Source: Flammulina velutipes (lineage: Eukaryota; Basidiomycota; Agaricomycetes; Agaricales; Physalacriaceae). Taken from it: a stretch of DNA of 64,000 nucleotides. Position numbers and translations under genes: made by a program. The stretch is taken from positions 868,001 through 932,000 of the forward strand of contig CM022368.1 of assembly GCA_011800155.1 (NCBI GenBank), written 5' to 3'. Shown here one piece after another: positions 33,923 to 45,356 of this stretch. Below the pieces are notes generated by a model. It was not told the DNA's origin, did no database searches, and was given only the letters and a program-made list of their open reading frames with translations. Position 1 is the first letter of the stretch, and every line of letters starts with the position of its first letter.

Positions 33923-34824
33923 ATGCCACGCAAAAGCCAAGAGACGCTGATGTCTGTCTCTGGCTCTGTCTCTGCTAGCGCTCAGCAAGAGCTTCTCACA
34001 GAGAATCTCGATACCCTAGAGTTACCAAAGAACATCGTGGCAAAGATTGCTAAATCCGCGGTGCGTTTTGAACTCGTCCCGCCCACCGTAAACGCGCCGT
34101 TTGACGTGTCTCCCATCCAGCTTTCTCCCAAAGCTCAATTATCTCCAGATGTTATCCTAGCTCTCCTGAAAGGCTCTACAGCATTCGTCACAACACTAGG
34201 TGCGTGGTGCAGGGCGTCTTGTGATTGTCTTTTAATGAAGTGTCATTACAGCCGGAAGGCAAGTTCCCTACCATGGCTTTCCTTTCGCTGTATGATATCC
34301 TGAGGTTAACTTTCCCTATTCAGCGCCCACGAGATCGCGATATCGAAACAGCACAAGAGCATCACTTCCAACGACGTCTTCAAGGCCTTGGAATCTCTCG
34401 ATCTAGGCGACATGGTAGAATGCATCCAACCGGAACTACAAGGTGAGTACTAGTTTGTCTTCTTTATTATATACCCATCTGAGTCTGATAATCGATGATT
34501 TTAGCATTCCGCGAACGAACTAAAATCGAACGTGCTGCCATGAATCCTTGGGGGGTGCCGAAGACGCATGACAGCGCGTCAGTGCCGTCCATACGTATCA
34601 AGCCTCTCCGCCCGCAGGATGAATCCGAGGCGGCGCAGCAGTGGGACGCCCATTTGAAGCTGTATAGCAAGAAGAACAAGCAAACAGCGTCAGCGCCAGT
34701 AGTAGCGAAAATACCGGGAGGGGACGCCATGGATGTCGATTCCGGGGCCAGTATCAGTGTGGGTGTGCGGAGTATGGGTATGTCTACGAGTGAGAGTGCG
34801 AGTGGTGGTGAACGGATTTACTAG
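33923..34824 (+). CDS. DPB4: DNA polymerase epsilon histone-fold subunit (Dpb4/POLE3-like)
   Basis: This histone-fold protein is shared by DNA polymerase epsilon and chromatin-remodelling (CHRAC/ISW2-type) complexes. The start 'MPRKSQETLMSVSG' leads to 'LELPKNIVAKIAKSA'. A 60-nt intron without stop codons (34061-34120) is followed by 'LSPDVILALLKGSTAFVTTL'. Next come intron 34200-34251, a 7-nt exon (34252-34258) and a GC-AG intron (34259-34323). The result is 'LAGSAHEIAISKQHKSIT' and 'SNDVFKALESLDLGDMV', the classic Dpb4 helix 2-loop-helix 3. A last intron ends at 34504. The tail carries 'DAMDVDSGASI', acidic and low complexity. An in-frame upstream ATG at 33878 exists, but the family start is at 33923. 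Confidence 0.9.
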
Positions 34825-35204
34825 GCATTTATATGGAGGCTTTCACTACTATATTGTTTGTGTTGCGGGGATATTCTATCTAATAATGCGTACTATGCTA
34901 CTGGATTACAAGTGATGTGACCCTGAACAAGCCGACGACGGTGTTTAACTGTAGGCTGACGAATTCAAGTACGTAGCTTTGGCTTATTATATTGTGACCT
35001 CCCGTAGCATCGGTGCTCGACGGATATCTCTGTGTAATATTGATTAAATCCTCCAAGGTAAGATATACACTAACTCACTCCCCAGCTATCACTTACCTGC
35101 GAGGTTGAAGAGGCGCGCCACACCGGAAGAATAGTCATGTGATCGTGCGACACCTAGATCATTGTGTGGCGCATGAGAAATACTAGGATTACAGAGTAGA
35201 GTAT
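34825..35204. other. Convergent intergenic spacer
   Basis: This is 3' flanking DNA between DPB4 and the E1-beta gene. No supported feature is seen. Confidence 0.5.
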
Positions 35205-36583
35205 CTAGTAAGATAACGTTTCAATCATCGCATCTACAATCCTGATGGCGTCCGGAATGTGGAACTTCTCATACTGCAATGGCACTGGTATATCCCAACC
35301 CGTCACTCTCCTGACTGGAGCATTCAGCTTCAAGAAACATTTCTTCTGCACCTGAGCCGCAATCTCCGCACCCATGCCACCCGTCATACCAGCTTCATGC
35401 ACAACGACCAGCCTTCCCGTGCGCTGTACGCTCTCTACGACCGTCTCTACGTCCCACGGCATGATAGACCTGAGGTCGATGAGCTCAATCTTCGCTTGAC
35501 GCAAAGATTTCGGGATGACAGACTCCAGCTCGGAGGGCGGAGACTCCAGAATGTGCATCGCAGTTTCGCAATGGTATACCGGAGTTCCCCACGTCAACAG
35601 GGTGAGGTCGTTTCCTCGAACGAGGATCTCAGCCTTTCCGAGAGGGAGAGTGAAGTCGTCTACTGGGACTTGTTCTACTGATGAGCGGTATAAGATCTTG
35701 GGTTCCATGAATATGACAGGGTTTGGGTCACGGATGGCGGAGAGGAGTAGACCTTTCGCCTGGATGGGAGAACGAGGAATGACAAGCTTGAGACCAGAAG
35801 CACCCAGGAAATATGCCTCTGGAGACTGAGAATGGTAGAGGGCACCGTGGCCGACAGCCATAGATGGTGTACGGACGGTGAGGCCACCGACGTTGTATTG
35901 CCCGCCTGAGCGGTACCGGATCTTGGCTGCCTCGTTGACAAGCTGTTTGGGATAAGGGACGGGGAAGATCATGCGGGGAAAGGAACACTTGCCTGATCGA
36001 ATGCGGGGAAGATGTAATCTGCGAATTGTATCTCGGCGATGGCAGTGTGTCCCATGAGGGCCATGCCTATGCCAAAGCCTACGATGCCTTGCTCCGTTAG
36101 AGGAGTGTTGAAGACGCGCTCGCGGCCAAATTCCTCTGCTAGTCCCTGGTCACCTCAGTGGAAATGATGGACGGAATAGCAGCGTATTCACCATAGTGCA
36201 ACGGAACACACCGCCAAACGCGACGTCTTCACCAAAGACCACGGCGTTGTCGTCTTTTAACATTGCGATACTGGGCTACGTTAGTAGGGTAGACTGACGC
36301 GTTGGCGGGCCTCGTACCCCATAGCGTCACGGACTGCTTGATACATGTTCATTTTGCGTGTCTCTCGACCGCCTACTATTGCACGGGAGGGAACAGAGTC
36401 GTCCTCGTCGGCAAAGGCGATGCCAGGAGTGCGTACGGCGAGATCGCGAGTGTTACGAAGCAGAGATGAGTTGGAGACATTTGGGGCGAGACCTCCTGCT
36501 GGGGGTGGCTCAGTCGAGTAGAGGCGCCTGGAGAGTAAGCAAGGGTATATGCGTCGATGGATGGTGGTGGTAAGAGACAACAT
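35205..36583 (-). CDS. BCKDHB: Branched-chain 2-oxoacid dehydrogenase E1 beta subunit, mitochondrial
   Basis: This is the beta subunit of the thiamine-diphosphate E1 component that degrades Val, Leu and Ile keto acids. ATG is at 36581-36583. The N-terminus '[20 protein letters not shown]' is an Arg-rich mitochondrial targeting sequence. '[14 protein letters not shown]' follows, then exons giving '[16 protein letters not shown]', '[16 protein letters not shown]' and '[21 protein letters not shown]'. The large last exon has '[21 protein letters not shown]', '[20 protein letters not shown]', 'FMEPKILYR' and '[18 protein letters not shown]'. It ends '...[10 protein letters not shown]'. These are standard BCKDHB blocks, complete from end to end. 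The gene is divergent from creC. Confidence 0.95.
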
Positions 36584-36664
36584 AGGGAGGCCAAGGTCCG
36601 GCCGTCATCATCGTCGACCGCTCGCGGCAGGCAAATTCCGAAGGTCGATATCCGCCCTCATTAG
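36584..36664. promoter_or_regulatory. Very short shared promoter, BCKDHB / creC
   Basis: Only 81 bp lie between the two ATGs. The sequence is GC-rich with no TATA box visible. Confidence 0.55.
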
Positions 36665-38594
36665 ATGGAAAGTGAATCGACGTTCGTCGCTCCAGAAGGC
36701 GTCTACACCGTCACCGAAGAGCACAAGCCATTCCTCCTCATCGCGCACAACGTCAACGTACCCGCAGCCCCCTACTCGACCCGCGTATCCAGCGTCGTCG
36801 TCCGCTATCCAGCCCCGTCCACCAAGCCCGGTACACCAGGATTTGCCCAGCTGCTCAACGTCGGTAACAAGGATCCCAAGAAGGAGGGCAATAATGGCGG
36901 CAGCAAGTCTCGCGACGACGGAATCAGCCAATCCAGCAGCGACACCGCCGACGACGAAGGATCGCCTGTCCCGGATGTATGCGCTCCCGCCAGCCCAACA
37001 GCATCACCTACAGAACATACCGCCCTCTTCTCGCATGCGCCGACGGGCTCAGCTAAGAAGAGGGTCTCTAGACCAAAGCACAACATCCGTACGACGTCCT
37101 CAACGTTCATCACCCGCATCCAGAACACCGAGGGCACCAACAAGGCGCTGCAGGCCAGACAGGGAGACTTGACATTTCTGTTCTACAACAGTGGCAAGAG
37201 CTTCCTGTGGGTTGAAGCAGGCTCAAAGAGCAGGGTGCGTATATGCGTTCCATACACAAGCCCACACTGGGTCTTACAAGAGCCTACAGGAGCCTCTCGC
37301 GAGAGTTACGTTTTCGGCACATCCGACGTGCCACGATGTCAACCCATCCACTGCGTCTCCGGAAAGACTAGATGTTATCATTGGGTTCAACACTGGGGAT
37401 CTCGTATGGCTGGGTAAGGCTTCTCGCTGGCTGGCTGATACATAGAAAAATGCTAAGCGACTCGTCCAGACCCGATATCATCTCGCTATGGGCGTCTCAA
37501 CAAGCAGGTATATCTTCTTATCATTGTCTCCGAACACATATCTTACCATTCCAGGGCTGCGTATCCAACTCCCCATGCACCGCAGTCCGCTGGGTACCCT
37601 CATCATCCACCCTCTTCCTGGTATCTCATGCAGACGGAACCATCATCGTCTACGACAGAGAACGCGACGACGGCACATTCAAGCCCTCCGAAGAGGCCGC
37701 CAAGGAATGGGATCCAGTTGATAACATCTTCGTGTCCATGCCCCCTTGGCACCCTGTGTCAGGCGCTGCACTAAAGACGGAGAAGGAAAAAGCTGTTAAA
37801 AATCCTGTAAGCCATTGGCGCGTCTCGCGCAAAAGCATCGTAGACTTTGTCTTCTCGCCAGACGTCAAATATGTCGCTGCCATATCCGAAGACGGCTGCT
37901 TGCGTGTTATTGATGCACTAGCTGAGCAGCTCGTGGACTGCTACGCGTCCTACTTTGGTGCCCTGAGTTGTATAGCCTGGTCCCCAGATGGTCGATTTAT
38001 CCTAGTGGGTACAATAGGCTTTTCTCAAAAGTTGTACTCACCATTTTCCGGCAGACTGGTGGCCAAGATGACCTTCTCACCATCTTCTCTCCGTGGGAGC
38101 AACGCGTCGTCGGCAGATGTCAGGGCCATTCGTCCTTCGTGACCTCAGTGGCATTCGACGACCTTCGCTGCGATGGGCGGACATACCGCTTTGGCAGCGT
38201 AGGCGAAGACAACAAATTAATCTTATGGGACTTTTCCAGCGGCACGTTACATCGGCCCAAATTCCACGCCACGCATACACAACGTATGTCCATGTCCTCC
38301 ACGATATCTCTCGCATTCCGACATGATCGATCTGCATTACATCTTCCCGTCAATGCGCCAGACGCAGAGGAAAAGCCATTCCCTCGCTACCACTCCGCTC
38401 CTTCACGGAACGAAGTCCCCATTGTGCAGCCTGTCTTGACCAAGCAGATTGAAGGCGATCTACTTGCTGTTGTACTATTCCTCCAGCGCTCGGTGCTCAC
38501 TGCGAGCAAGACCGGGCTATTGAAACTCTGGATACGACCTTTGGCGTTGAGGGAGAAGAATGGGCACCGGATGCCTTTACTTGATGTGGATTGA
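36665..38594 (+). CDS. creC: WD40 protein of the CreC/WDR20 family (deubiquitinase cofactor)
   Basis: In Aspergillus, CreC partners the deubiquitinase CreB and affects carbon catabolite repression; animal WDR20 activates USP12/46. The start is 'MESESTFVAPEGVYTVTEEH'. A Ser/Pro-rich stretch follows, then 'RPKHNIRTTSSTFITRIQN' and 'GDLTFLFYNSGKSFLWVEAG'. Next are 'ARVTFSAHPTCHDVNPST', 'LDVIIGFNTGDLVWLDPI' and 'LVSHADGTIIVYDRERDD'. WD repeats include 'VDFVFSPDVKYVAAISEDG', 'LSCIAWSPDGRFILTGGQDD' and 'GEDNKLILWDF'. The end is 'LLKLWIRPLALREKNGHRM'. Five or so introns are present, and the WD core is intact. The CreC assignment rests on 'LDVIIGFNTGDLVW' and the repeat order. Confidence 0.88.
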
Positions 38595-39348
38595 ATCTTC
38601 TAGCATCCTTGGTTTGTATACCGTTAAGTTATTATCTATCACCAAATCTGTTTGTATCTTCATGACCGTATTGGAATCGTACGCTTTTAGATTTCGTTCT
38701 GTGACGCCACACACAATCTGGTCATCTTAGCAACTGTGATTTATTGAATTTTATTCAACGTTAATCCCAAGAACAAGGCCGAAGAGAGTTAGCTCGATGC
38801 CCGCTCTTCTTCGGACGTCGTAAGTATTCTCGAGTCTAGGCTGCCACCGCCACGTCCCCACTGTCGATCATCTGCAAACCAACTGCAAACACCCAATGAA
38901 CTGTCGCGTATCACTACTGCATTCGTTCACGGACATACTCCGGGATCACCAAAACACGCTGATACTGAGTCATCGCGATCGAAAGAATTGTTACCGTCTC
39001 GTCGAAGACCGAGTGTCTAGACAGTTCAGATTCCCCTCTCTTTATCGTGTTCCGTCGTGTCCTGAGTCAGGCTGTTCCGTTCGGACATCTGCCTCCTTGA
39101 TAGCGAGCCATCGGTTCATCGCACACGTTCTTTGCGATCATGGGCGGGCCACACAAATGAACCAAAATTAGAAGTCGATTGCTAGATTTACATTCGCATT
39201 GGGATCCAGCGATGCCTTCCCACCTTTGAAAACGCCCAAACCTCTATCATTATACTCATACAACAGGAGGAACCTCGTTACTAGGAAAATGGCGGATAAT
39301 TACAAGAAGAAACCTAAGGGCTGCGTTTAGAAAATTGCAGGAAGACTG
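38595..39348. other. Convergent intergenic spacer
   Basis: No supported gene lies in these 754 bp. An ATG-initiated frame (38896-39171) has no recognisable motif and was not accepted. Confidence 0.5.
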
Positions 39349-40622
39349 TTACTCGCTTCTCTCACCAGCAAAATGATCATGTGTCCAGTTTTCGTCGTCT
39401 TGTACAACAACATCGCGTTGTGGGACGGTGGCAGGACGGGACCAATCTAACCAGCAATGCCATCGCTTGTCAAGGACAGCCGTTATTCTATTGAGCTCGT
39501 CCTCCCAGCGTTTCCTGGACCACCAAGGTCCCGACATCTGCTGCATGATTGCACAGTGATGGGCTGCGAGCACGAGGGCCCGTGGTCGTCGTTCCCACAG
39601 TAGCGTGAGGAATTCGTCGGGTATTCCGGCGAGCCAGATGGAGGCGGCATAGGACTGACAGTGTGGTAACATCGACGCAGCGAATACGCGTCTTAGAGAC
39701 ACTATGGCCTCCTCATACACTCGCGACACTCTCGGGTCAGCGACTTCGCCGACGTCGGGCGCGCCACACGCAGGAAGATGGAAAGTAGAGAGGGATGGGG
39801 GGAACGGAACGATCGCGTTATCCATGTCCATGAGGTCAGAAACGGATTTGTGCTTCGTCGTGAGGGTTTGTATGAACGGTGCAAGGTCCCTGCCATACTC
39901 AAACCATTCCAGGTTTTTCCACGGCCGTATACAATAGAGCTGGTAGATCCACTCCGTTTTGGTGTAAAGCGACGTTGTGGCGAACCCGTATCGCATGATG
40001 AGAACATAGCTGAGAAACTTGACAACGATATCACAGTCCTGGGATGCGTTGTTACAAGAGACCAAGCGCATCGCGTGGGAGAAGTGTGTAGCAGCAAATA
40101 GGGCATATTTGTCCGTAGATTGTTGGATTTGCTGTTCTGAGTTGGAGTTGGAGTGGAGATGGTGTAGATGAAGAGCAGAGAATGCGAGCATCGAATGGAG
40201 GAGGATAGAGGAGGTTGTGGAAAACGCGAGAGAGGGGCATTTTGTTTGCCAAACTTCGGAGGCGATGGTATCTTGCTTGTCGTAAACAGTGTGACATGCA
40301 AAATTAGTGTAGTGGTGCATAACCTCCATGGTCAGGAAATCGAGTGTAACGGAGCCATGGGGACCTCCGTTCAGGAAATTGGCCGCAGTTCCACTGGGTT
40401 GTAAAGCCATAGAGGAGGCCATGAGATGCAAAGGGGATGTCTCGGGCCATGCACAATCAGCCTTGCGCCTCGCACAGTTGAAGCATACCGGTCCCGTTTC
40501 ATCACACTAGAACGACGTTTGCAATGATAGTAGATACAAGACAAAAGACTCACCTTGACTCGTCGTTTTCTGCACGTCAAGCAACCTGTGCGCGTCTTCT
40601 TGTGAGGTCGTATTGGAGCCAT
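39349..40622 (-). CDS. Zn2Cys6 fungal transcription factor
   Basis: The start ATG is at 40620-40622. The first exon reads 'MAPIRPHKKTRTGCLTCRKR' and one intron is removed. The binuclear cluster is then complete: C-x2-C-x6-C followed by 'CDETGPVCFNCARRKADC'. The second exon encodes about 390 residues of the fungal-specific regulatory domain, with 'LDFLTMEVMHHYTNFACHTV', 'HSMLAFSALHLHHLHS' and 'WIYQLYCIRPWKN'. The total of about 410 residues is typical of the sterol-uptake-control (UPC2/Ecm22-like) type, which has the Zn cluster at the extreme N-terminus and an aromatic-rich C-terminal domain. Its target is unknown. It lies divergent to, and 554 bp from, the RTA1 trio. Confidence 0.88.
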
Positions 40623-41176
40623 GGTGAATGTAAGTAAGAGATCGGTGCGGATCAATCGGACCGTCAAATAAAGAAGTGATTCTTTAATTGATCACGTCAA
40701 AGGATGACGTGAATGGGCCGTCAAACTCCGCGTTGTCAATGTCTGAACGTTTCAACGACTGTCTCTTACAATCTCTGCTGCGCGCTGACGGATGCTTCAG
40801 AAACTGGACTCAAAAAAGGCATTCACCTGAGACCTCTCGTCCAATGAGTCACCGTATACATCGTCAACGCCAGGATTACTGAGACTTCTAGCCCCATTGA
40901 AGGTTTCTCAGCTGCAGCTAGATTCGCAGACCACCAAATAGTCGACCAGATGAGCGCAGTAACGCGACTTTGTGCGCAGCGAAAGCAGAACAAGACCCGC
41001 AGGCTACCGCAGTAAGAAAATAGGTATCGCACGTGACCGTTTCTCGCTCTTCCTCGCTGAGCGGCTGGGCCTCGCTCAAGTTCGTTCCGCCCAAGGAGGC
41101 GCAACTATAAGATGCGCCAGATTAACAGTGGATGGGCATCTCATATCCCCAGCCCAATACCTCACCAAGCATTAAA
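40623..41176. promoter_or_regulatory. Divergent region between Zn2Cys6 gene and first RTA1 gene
   Basis: This 554-bp divergent intergenic region has no supported gene. A TATAAG element lies about 70 bp upstream of the first RTA1 ATG (near 41106). Two 'ATGACGTGA'/'TCACGT'-type motifs occur near 40693-40710. Confidence 0.45.
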
Positions 41177-42233
41177 ATGGCTGACTTCGACCTCTACCAG
41201 TTCGTCCGTTGCACTGTATCTTCCTACGCCACACTAACCCCAATACTAGCTACACGCCCTCTCTTCCCGCAGCGATTGCCTTTGTCGCTGTATTCGCTAT
41301 AACGACGATGTGGCACTTCAAACAAATTTATTCTTATAAGACTTGGTATTTCCTCGCCATGGCTATCGGAGGCAACAGTTAGTACATCCATTCGAGTTCG
41401 TCCCTCTGATATCTGACTCGGCGCTCTTCTAGTGGAAATGATTGGATATTGTGGCAGGATAATATCGCATGGGAAACCCGAATCTGTAATGCCATACGCC
41501 ATGCAAAGCTTGCTCATCCTCCTTGCCCCAGCATTATTCGTAAGTCCGTAACTTCTTATAGCTGACTTATTCTAATTATTATACAGGCCGCTAGCATCTA
41601 CGTTGTTCTCGGTCGCCTCATAGTAGCAGTCAACGGCGAAGACTTGTCCTTAATCCCCGTCAGGTGGTTAACGAGATTTTTCGTTATGGGCGATGTCATC
41701 AGCTTCCTCCTCCAAAGTGCTGGTAGGTTTACAATTCCATCCTTCGTATGATGTCGCTAAACCTCCAAATTAGGCGGAGGCCTATTGACCCAACGAAAAA
41801 CAGTTAATCTGGGAAATACTGTCGTTCTCATCGGATTGGGTGTCCAGGTTGCATGGTTCGGATTCTTTGTGATCGTTGCCGCTATCTTCCATTTGCGCAT
41901 GCACCGCCGACGCGTACCCGCGCAGGCTGGTTGGTCCACCCTACTCTATGTGCTCTATTTCGCCAGCACCTTGATTCTCATTCGTTCGGTCTTCCGTTTG
42001 ATAGAGTACGCAGGTGGGAGGGATGGTACGCTAATGCAAAAGGAAATGGTAAGTTCATCGTCTACTTTGAATATTGAACTTGGCTAACGATTTTGCCGTA
42101 GTACCTGTATATCTTCGATGCTGGTCTTATGACAGGCGTCATGGCGGTCTTCAACATCTTCCATCCAGGAAGGATGCTGGCACATCTCATGCGCAACAAG
42201 GAAGTCCATCCTATGGAATCTATAAAAGCATAG
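41177..42233 (+). CDS. RTA1-family seven-helix membrane protein, copy 1
   Basis: RTA1/RTM1 proteins are fungal lipid-translocating or stress-resistance membrane proteins. The short first exon ('MADFDLY') is followed by 'HYTPSLPAAIAFVAVFAIT'. Helical segments include 'TWYFLAMAIGGN', 'MEMIGYCGRII', 'LLILLAPALFAASIYVVLGR', 'FFVMGDVISFLLQSAGGG' and 'VVLIGLGVQVAWFGFFVIVA'. Then come 'LIRSVFRLIEYAGGRDG' and 'YLYIFDAGLMTGVMAVFNIF'. The 'FVMGDVxSFLLQxxGGG' and 'RSVFRxxEYxxGxxG' motifs are diagnostic of RTA1. Intron positions match copies 2 and 3, so the array arose by tandem duplication. Transported or sensed ligand is unknown. Confidence 0.9.
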
Positions 42234-42855
42234 AGGACAACAGTTTCCAGTGTACTTGTACCATTAATCGCTTAGCTTACAACTTAGAGAACATACCATG
42301 CCTTTGCTACTACTTACCCAGCCTTCTTACCCAGAATTTGACGTGTATCGTTAACGCATCACCATATAAACGCCGAGCAATGACAGCATTCCTTTAGTGA
42401 ATATTCAATCCTGGCCTTTCTTCGTCGGCGACGACATCATTGAGATGGAATGATCAATGAAAGATCCAAGAAAAACCTGTGCAAGATTGTACGCACGCTC
42501 AGTATGTCAGTGTGCCTTTGAAGAGCCCCGGGCGAGGAAAGTGATTCGGTCTCAGAGGTGGATAAAATAAATGATAGCGCCGAGCTCTACAACGACCAGA
42601 TGGTAGAAGGAAACGCGATCAAAGTTCAATACAACGCGGAAATCAGAGGCCAAGCTGGACATAGTAAGAGGACAGAATATCATGCATAATAAAACAGAAC
42701 GCTATGATAGAGATCGGAGATGATAGCGTGGGAGTATACGAGGCTGTGAAATCGATATTTCCAAGTTCAGCGATTCCGCACGTGATCTCGTTCTCGTTCT
42801 CTCCACTCGTCTTTCTAGCGAGGCCTCTGAGTACATAACGCGCGCGAAAATAACC
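42234..42855. other. Spacer between RTA1 copies 1 and 2
   Basis: These 622 bp hold no supported gene. A 75-codon frame on the minus strand (42643-42870) has no recognisable features and was rejected. Confidence 0.5.
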
Positions 42856-43965
42856 ATGGACGGCATTCACATATTCTGTAAACGCAATGCCCGAGCGAGA
42901 GCCCCTCTATCAGTCCGTCTTCCATCTATAAATCGTCTCTACAAACACTAATAGTTCGCGTTGAAACCAGCTATGTACCGAGCGTGCCGGCTGCAGCAGT
43001 CTTCATCGCGTTATTCGCTATCTCGACTTGTTTGCATTTCAAGCAGCTTTATTCGTTCAAGTCTTGGTACTTCCTTGCTATGGCTATCGGGGGTGGCAGT
43101 CAGTCGACACTCTTTTGAAGCAGACTCGTACTGACAATTTTCCAGTGGAAGTGATTGGATACGCTGCTAGGATAGTATCTAGCGGAAATCCGACATCGCT
43201 TGGGCTATACATAATACAAACATTGATGATCCTTCTGGCACCGGCCTTATTTGTGCGCCACATTCTTACCTTGGATCTTTAGGACGCATGCTGACTATAC
43301 CCATAGGCCGCTAGCATCTACGTTATCCTTGGTCGACTCATAGTAACCCTCAACGGAGAAGAACTGTCTTTGATTCGCGTTACCCGGTTAACCAAGTTCT
43401 TTGTGTTGGGTGATGTATTCAGCTTCCTCCTGCAAAGTGCCGGTCAGTCAATCACTAGATTGCCTATGAAATCTTTGACTAACCCTTCAGACAGGCGGTG
43501 GCCTATCTTCAAGCGCAAGTTCAGCAAACTTGGGCAAGACGGTCATCCTCATTGGGCTGGCTGTCCAGATTATCTGGTTCGGTTTCTTCGTTGTCGTCGC
43601 AGCTGTGTTTCACATGCGCATGAAAAAACGCCATATGTACACTGCACCATCCGGCTGGGCCACACTGCTCTGGATTCTATACGCCGCCAGCGTCCTCATT
43701 TTGGTTCGGTCCGTATTTCGTCTCATCGAGTATGGCGGTGGGCGGGACGGTTATCTCATGCGGAAAGAAGTGGTAAGTTCATCTCACAATCCTAACATTG
43801 CAGAGCTCATGCATGCCTCTCTTTCCATAGTTTCTGTACGTTTTCGACGCAGTCCTCATGTTTGGCGTGATGGTGGCGTTCAATGTGGTTCACCCAGGGA
43901 AAGAATTGATACGCTTGAATGAGGCAAAACTCTCGGAAGGATATACTATGGATGAGCGACAATAG
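42856..43965 (+). CDS. RTA1-family seven-helix membrane protein, copy 2
   Basis: The same fold and intron layout as copy 1 are seen: 'YVPSVPAAAVFIALFAIS', 'SWYFLAMAIGGG', 'EVIGYAARIV', 'LLAPALFAASIYVILGR', 'FFVLGDVFSFLLQSAGGG' and 'RSVFRLIEYGGGRDG'. The end is 'FNVVHPGKELIRL'. The proposed first exon, 'MDGIHIF' at 42856-42877, gives the same number of residues and intron phase as copy 1. However, its intron is about 94 nt rather than about 50, and a TATAAAT string lies inside it. The 5' end is therefore the least certain part. No frameshift or stop was found downstream, so this is probably a functional gene. Confidence 0.85.
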
Positions 43966-44292
43966 ACCTTACACTAAGGAACCAATGGACTAATTTTCCT
44001 TACTTATGAACTGGACTACATTTTTATAGACTTACTACCTGTCGTTTCTTTTGAATCCTTTTTTTTAGTGCAGATTTCAAGCTATCTTGATAATTGCCTC
44101 CACATAGTAAGTCTCTTTGAGGAATCGGTACTGCGGGAGCTGCGCAGAACCCAATGCACGTGATTTCGTTCGTTCTTTCGTTAACTCGTTCAACTCACTT
44201 CCAACTTCGTTCCCGTAAACGAGACCACACTACAATATGCTCGATCCAATCCATGATGATCATACAACCCTCAAAGCAACACCCAAACTAAA
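43966..44292. other. Spacer between RTA1 copies 2 and 3
   Basis: These 327 bp are flanking DNA with nothing recognisable beyond probable UTR and promoter sequence. Confidence 0.5.
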
Positions 44293-45356
44293 ATGGCGGA
44301 TACTGATACTAAATACAAGTTTTTCCAGTACGTTTCGTTTTTTGCTACCTTCGCCACTCTAATCCCTTCCAACAGCTATGTACCCTCCATGCCAGGCGCC
44401 ATTATCTTTGCCTCTCTTTTTGCGATAACAAGCATCTGGCACTTCAAGCAGCTCTCATCGCACAAATCATGGTACTTCTTACCGCTCTTCATAGGAGGTA
44501 TCAGTGAGTAGACCCCTTCGACATTCAAAAGACTCTGGAGATTAAGAAACATTTAGTGGAAGTCATTGGATACATCGGCAGAGTCATAGCACACGGGAAC
44601 ATTACCCTCGGACCCTACATCATGCAGAGCATGATGATCCTCCTTGCGCCTGCCCTATTCGTACGCCACATATGTTATCATTTGGGATATGCACTAATTA
44701 CCCAGTAGGCCGCCAGTATCTATGTCGTGCTTGGCCGACTCATAGTCGCCCTCAACGCTGAAGATCTATCTCTCATTCGTGTCTCCCGGTTGACGAAGGT
44801 CTTCGTCCTGGGTGATGCCTTTTGTTTCTTCCTACAATGCTCAGGTTTATTCTTAACCACTAGTTTATCCATCTCTCTCTAACGTTCCTTTTACTTAGGC
44901 GGTGGTCTATCGGTCATGGAATCCCAGGCTGACTTGGGAAACGCCATCGTGCTAGTTGGATTGGGTATCCAAATCACCTGGTTCGGGTTCTTCATGGTTG
45001 TCGCTGCTGTCTTCCACGTTCGCATGCGACAGCGCCCAATACGCACTGATCAGACCGGCTGGTCCAAACTGCTATGGGTTCTCTACGTCGCCAGCGCCTT
45101 CATTTTGATTCGATCTGTGTTCCGCCTCGTAGAGTTTGCCGGTGGGAGGGACGGCGTTCTGATGCAAAAGGAGATAGTAAGCTCATTTCCTTGCCTGGCC
45201 GATGCAGCTGATTGACGGACATTTCCACAGTACCTATATATCTTCGATGCGTTGTTGATGTTCATTGTTATGGCGGTGTTCAACGTATTCCATCCAGGAC
45301 AGGTTGTGGGTCAGTTAGTGCGCTCCAAGGAAGGGTATCAGATGGGAGAGCTATGA
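44293..45356 (+). CDS. RTA1-family seven-helix membrane protein, copy 3
   Basis: This is the third tandem paralogue. Exon 1 'MADTDTKYKFF' is followed after an intron by 'YVPSMPGAIIFASLFAIT'. Then come 'SWYFLPLFIGGI', 'EVIGYIGRVIAHGN', 'LLAPALFAASIYVVLGRLI', 'VFVLGDAFCFFLQCSGGG' and 'IVLVGLGIQITWFGFFMVVA'. Next are 'LIRSVFRLVEFAGGRDG' and 'YLYIFDALLMFIVMAVFNVF'. A Cys replaces Ser in the 'FFLQCSGGG' motif. Introns fall at the same places as in copies 1 and 2. The end is 'EGYQMGEL'. All RTA1 hallmarks are intact. Confidence 0.9.

Noticed and set aside
36549..37172. 207-codon plus-strand frame overlapping the creC start
   Set aside because: It is an out-of-frame shadow of the Ser/Pro/Arg-coding part of creC and runs into the BCKDHB coding region.
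38896..39171. 91-codon ATG-initiated frame in the creC / Zn2Cys6 spacer
   Set aside because: Composition is irregular, no domain is visible and it lies between two convergent gene ends.
40823..41104. 93-codon minus-strand frame upstream of the RTA1 trio
   Set aside because: It occupies the promoter of RTA1 copy 1 and has no recognisable motif.
42643..42870. 75-codon minus-strand frame between RTA1 copies 1 and 2
   Set aside because: It overlaps the first exon proposed for copy 2 and lacks homology to any family I recognise.
41177..45356. Tandem array read as a possible transposon or segmental repeat
   Set aside because: The three units are diverged complete genes with shared intron positions; no terminal repeats or target duplications were seen.
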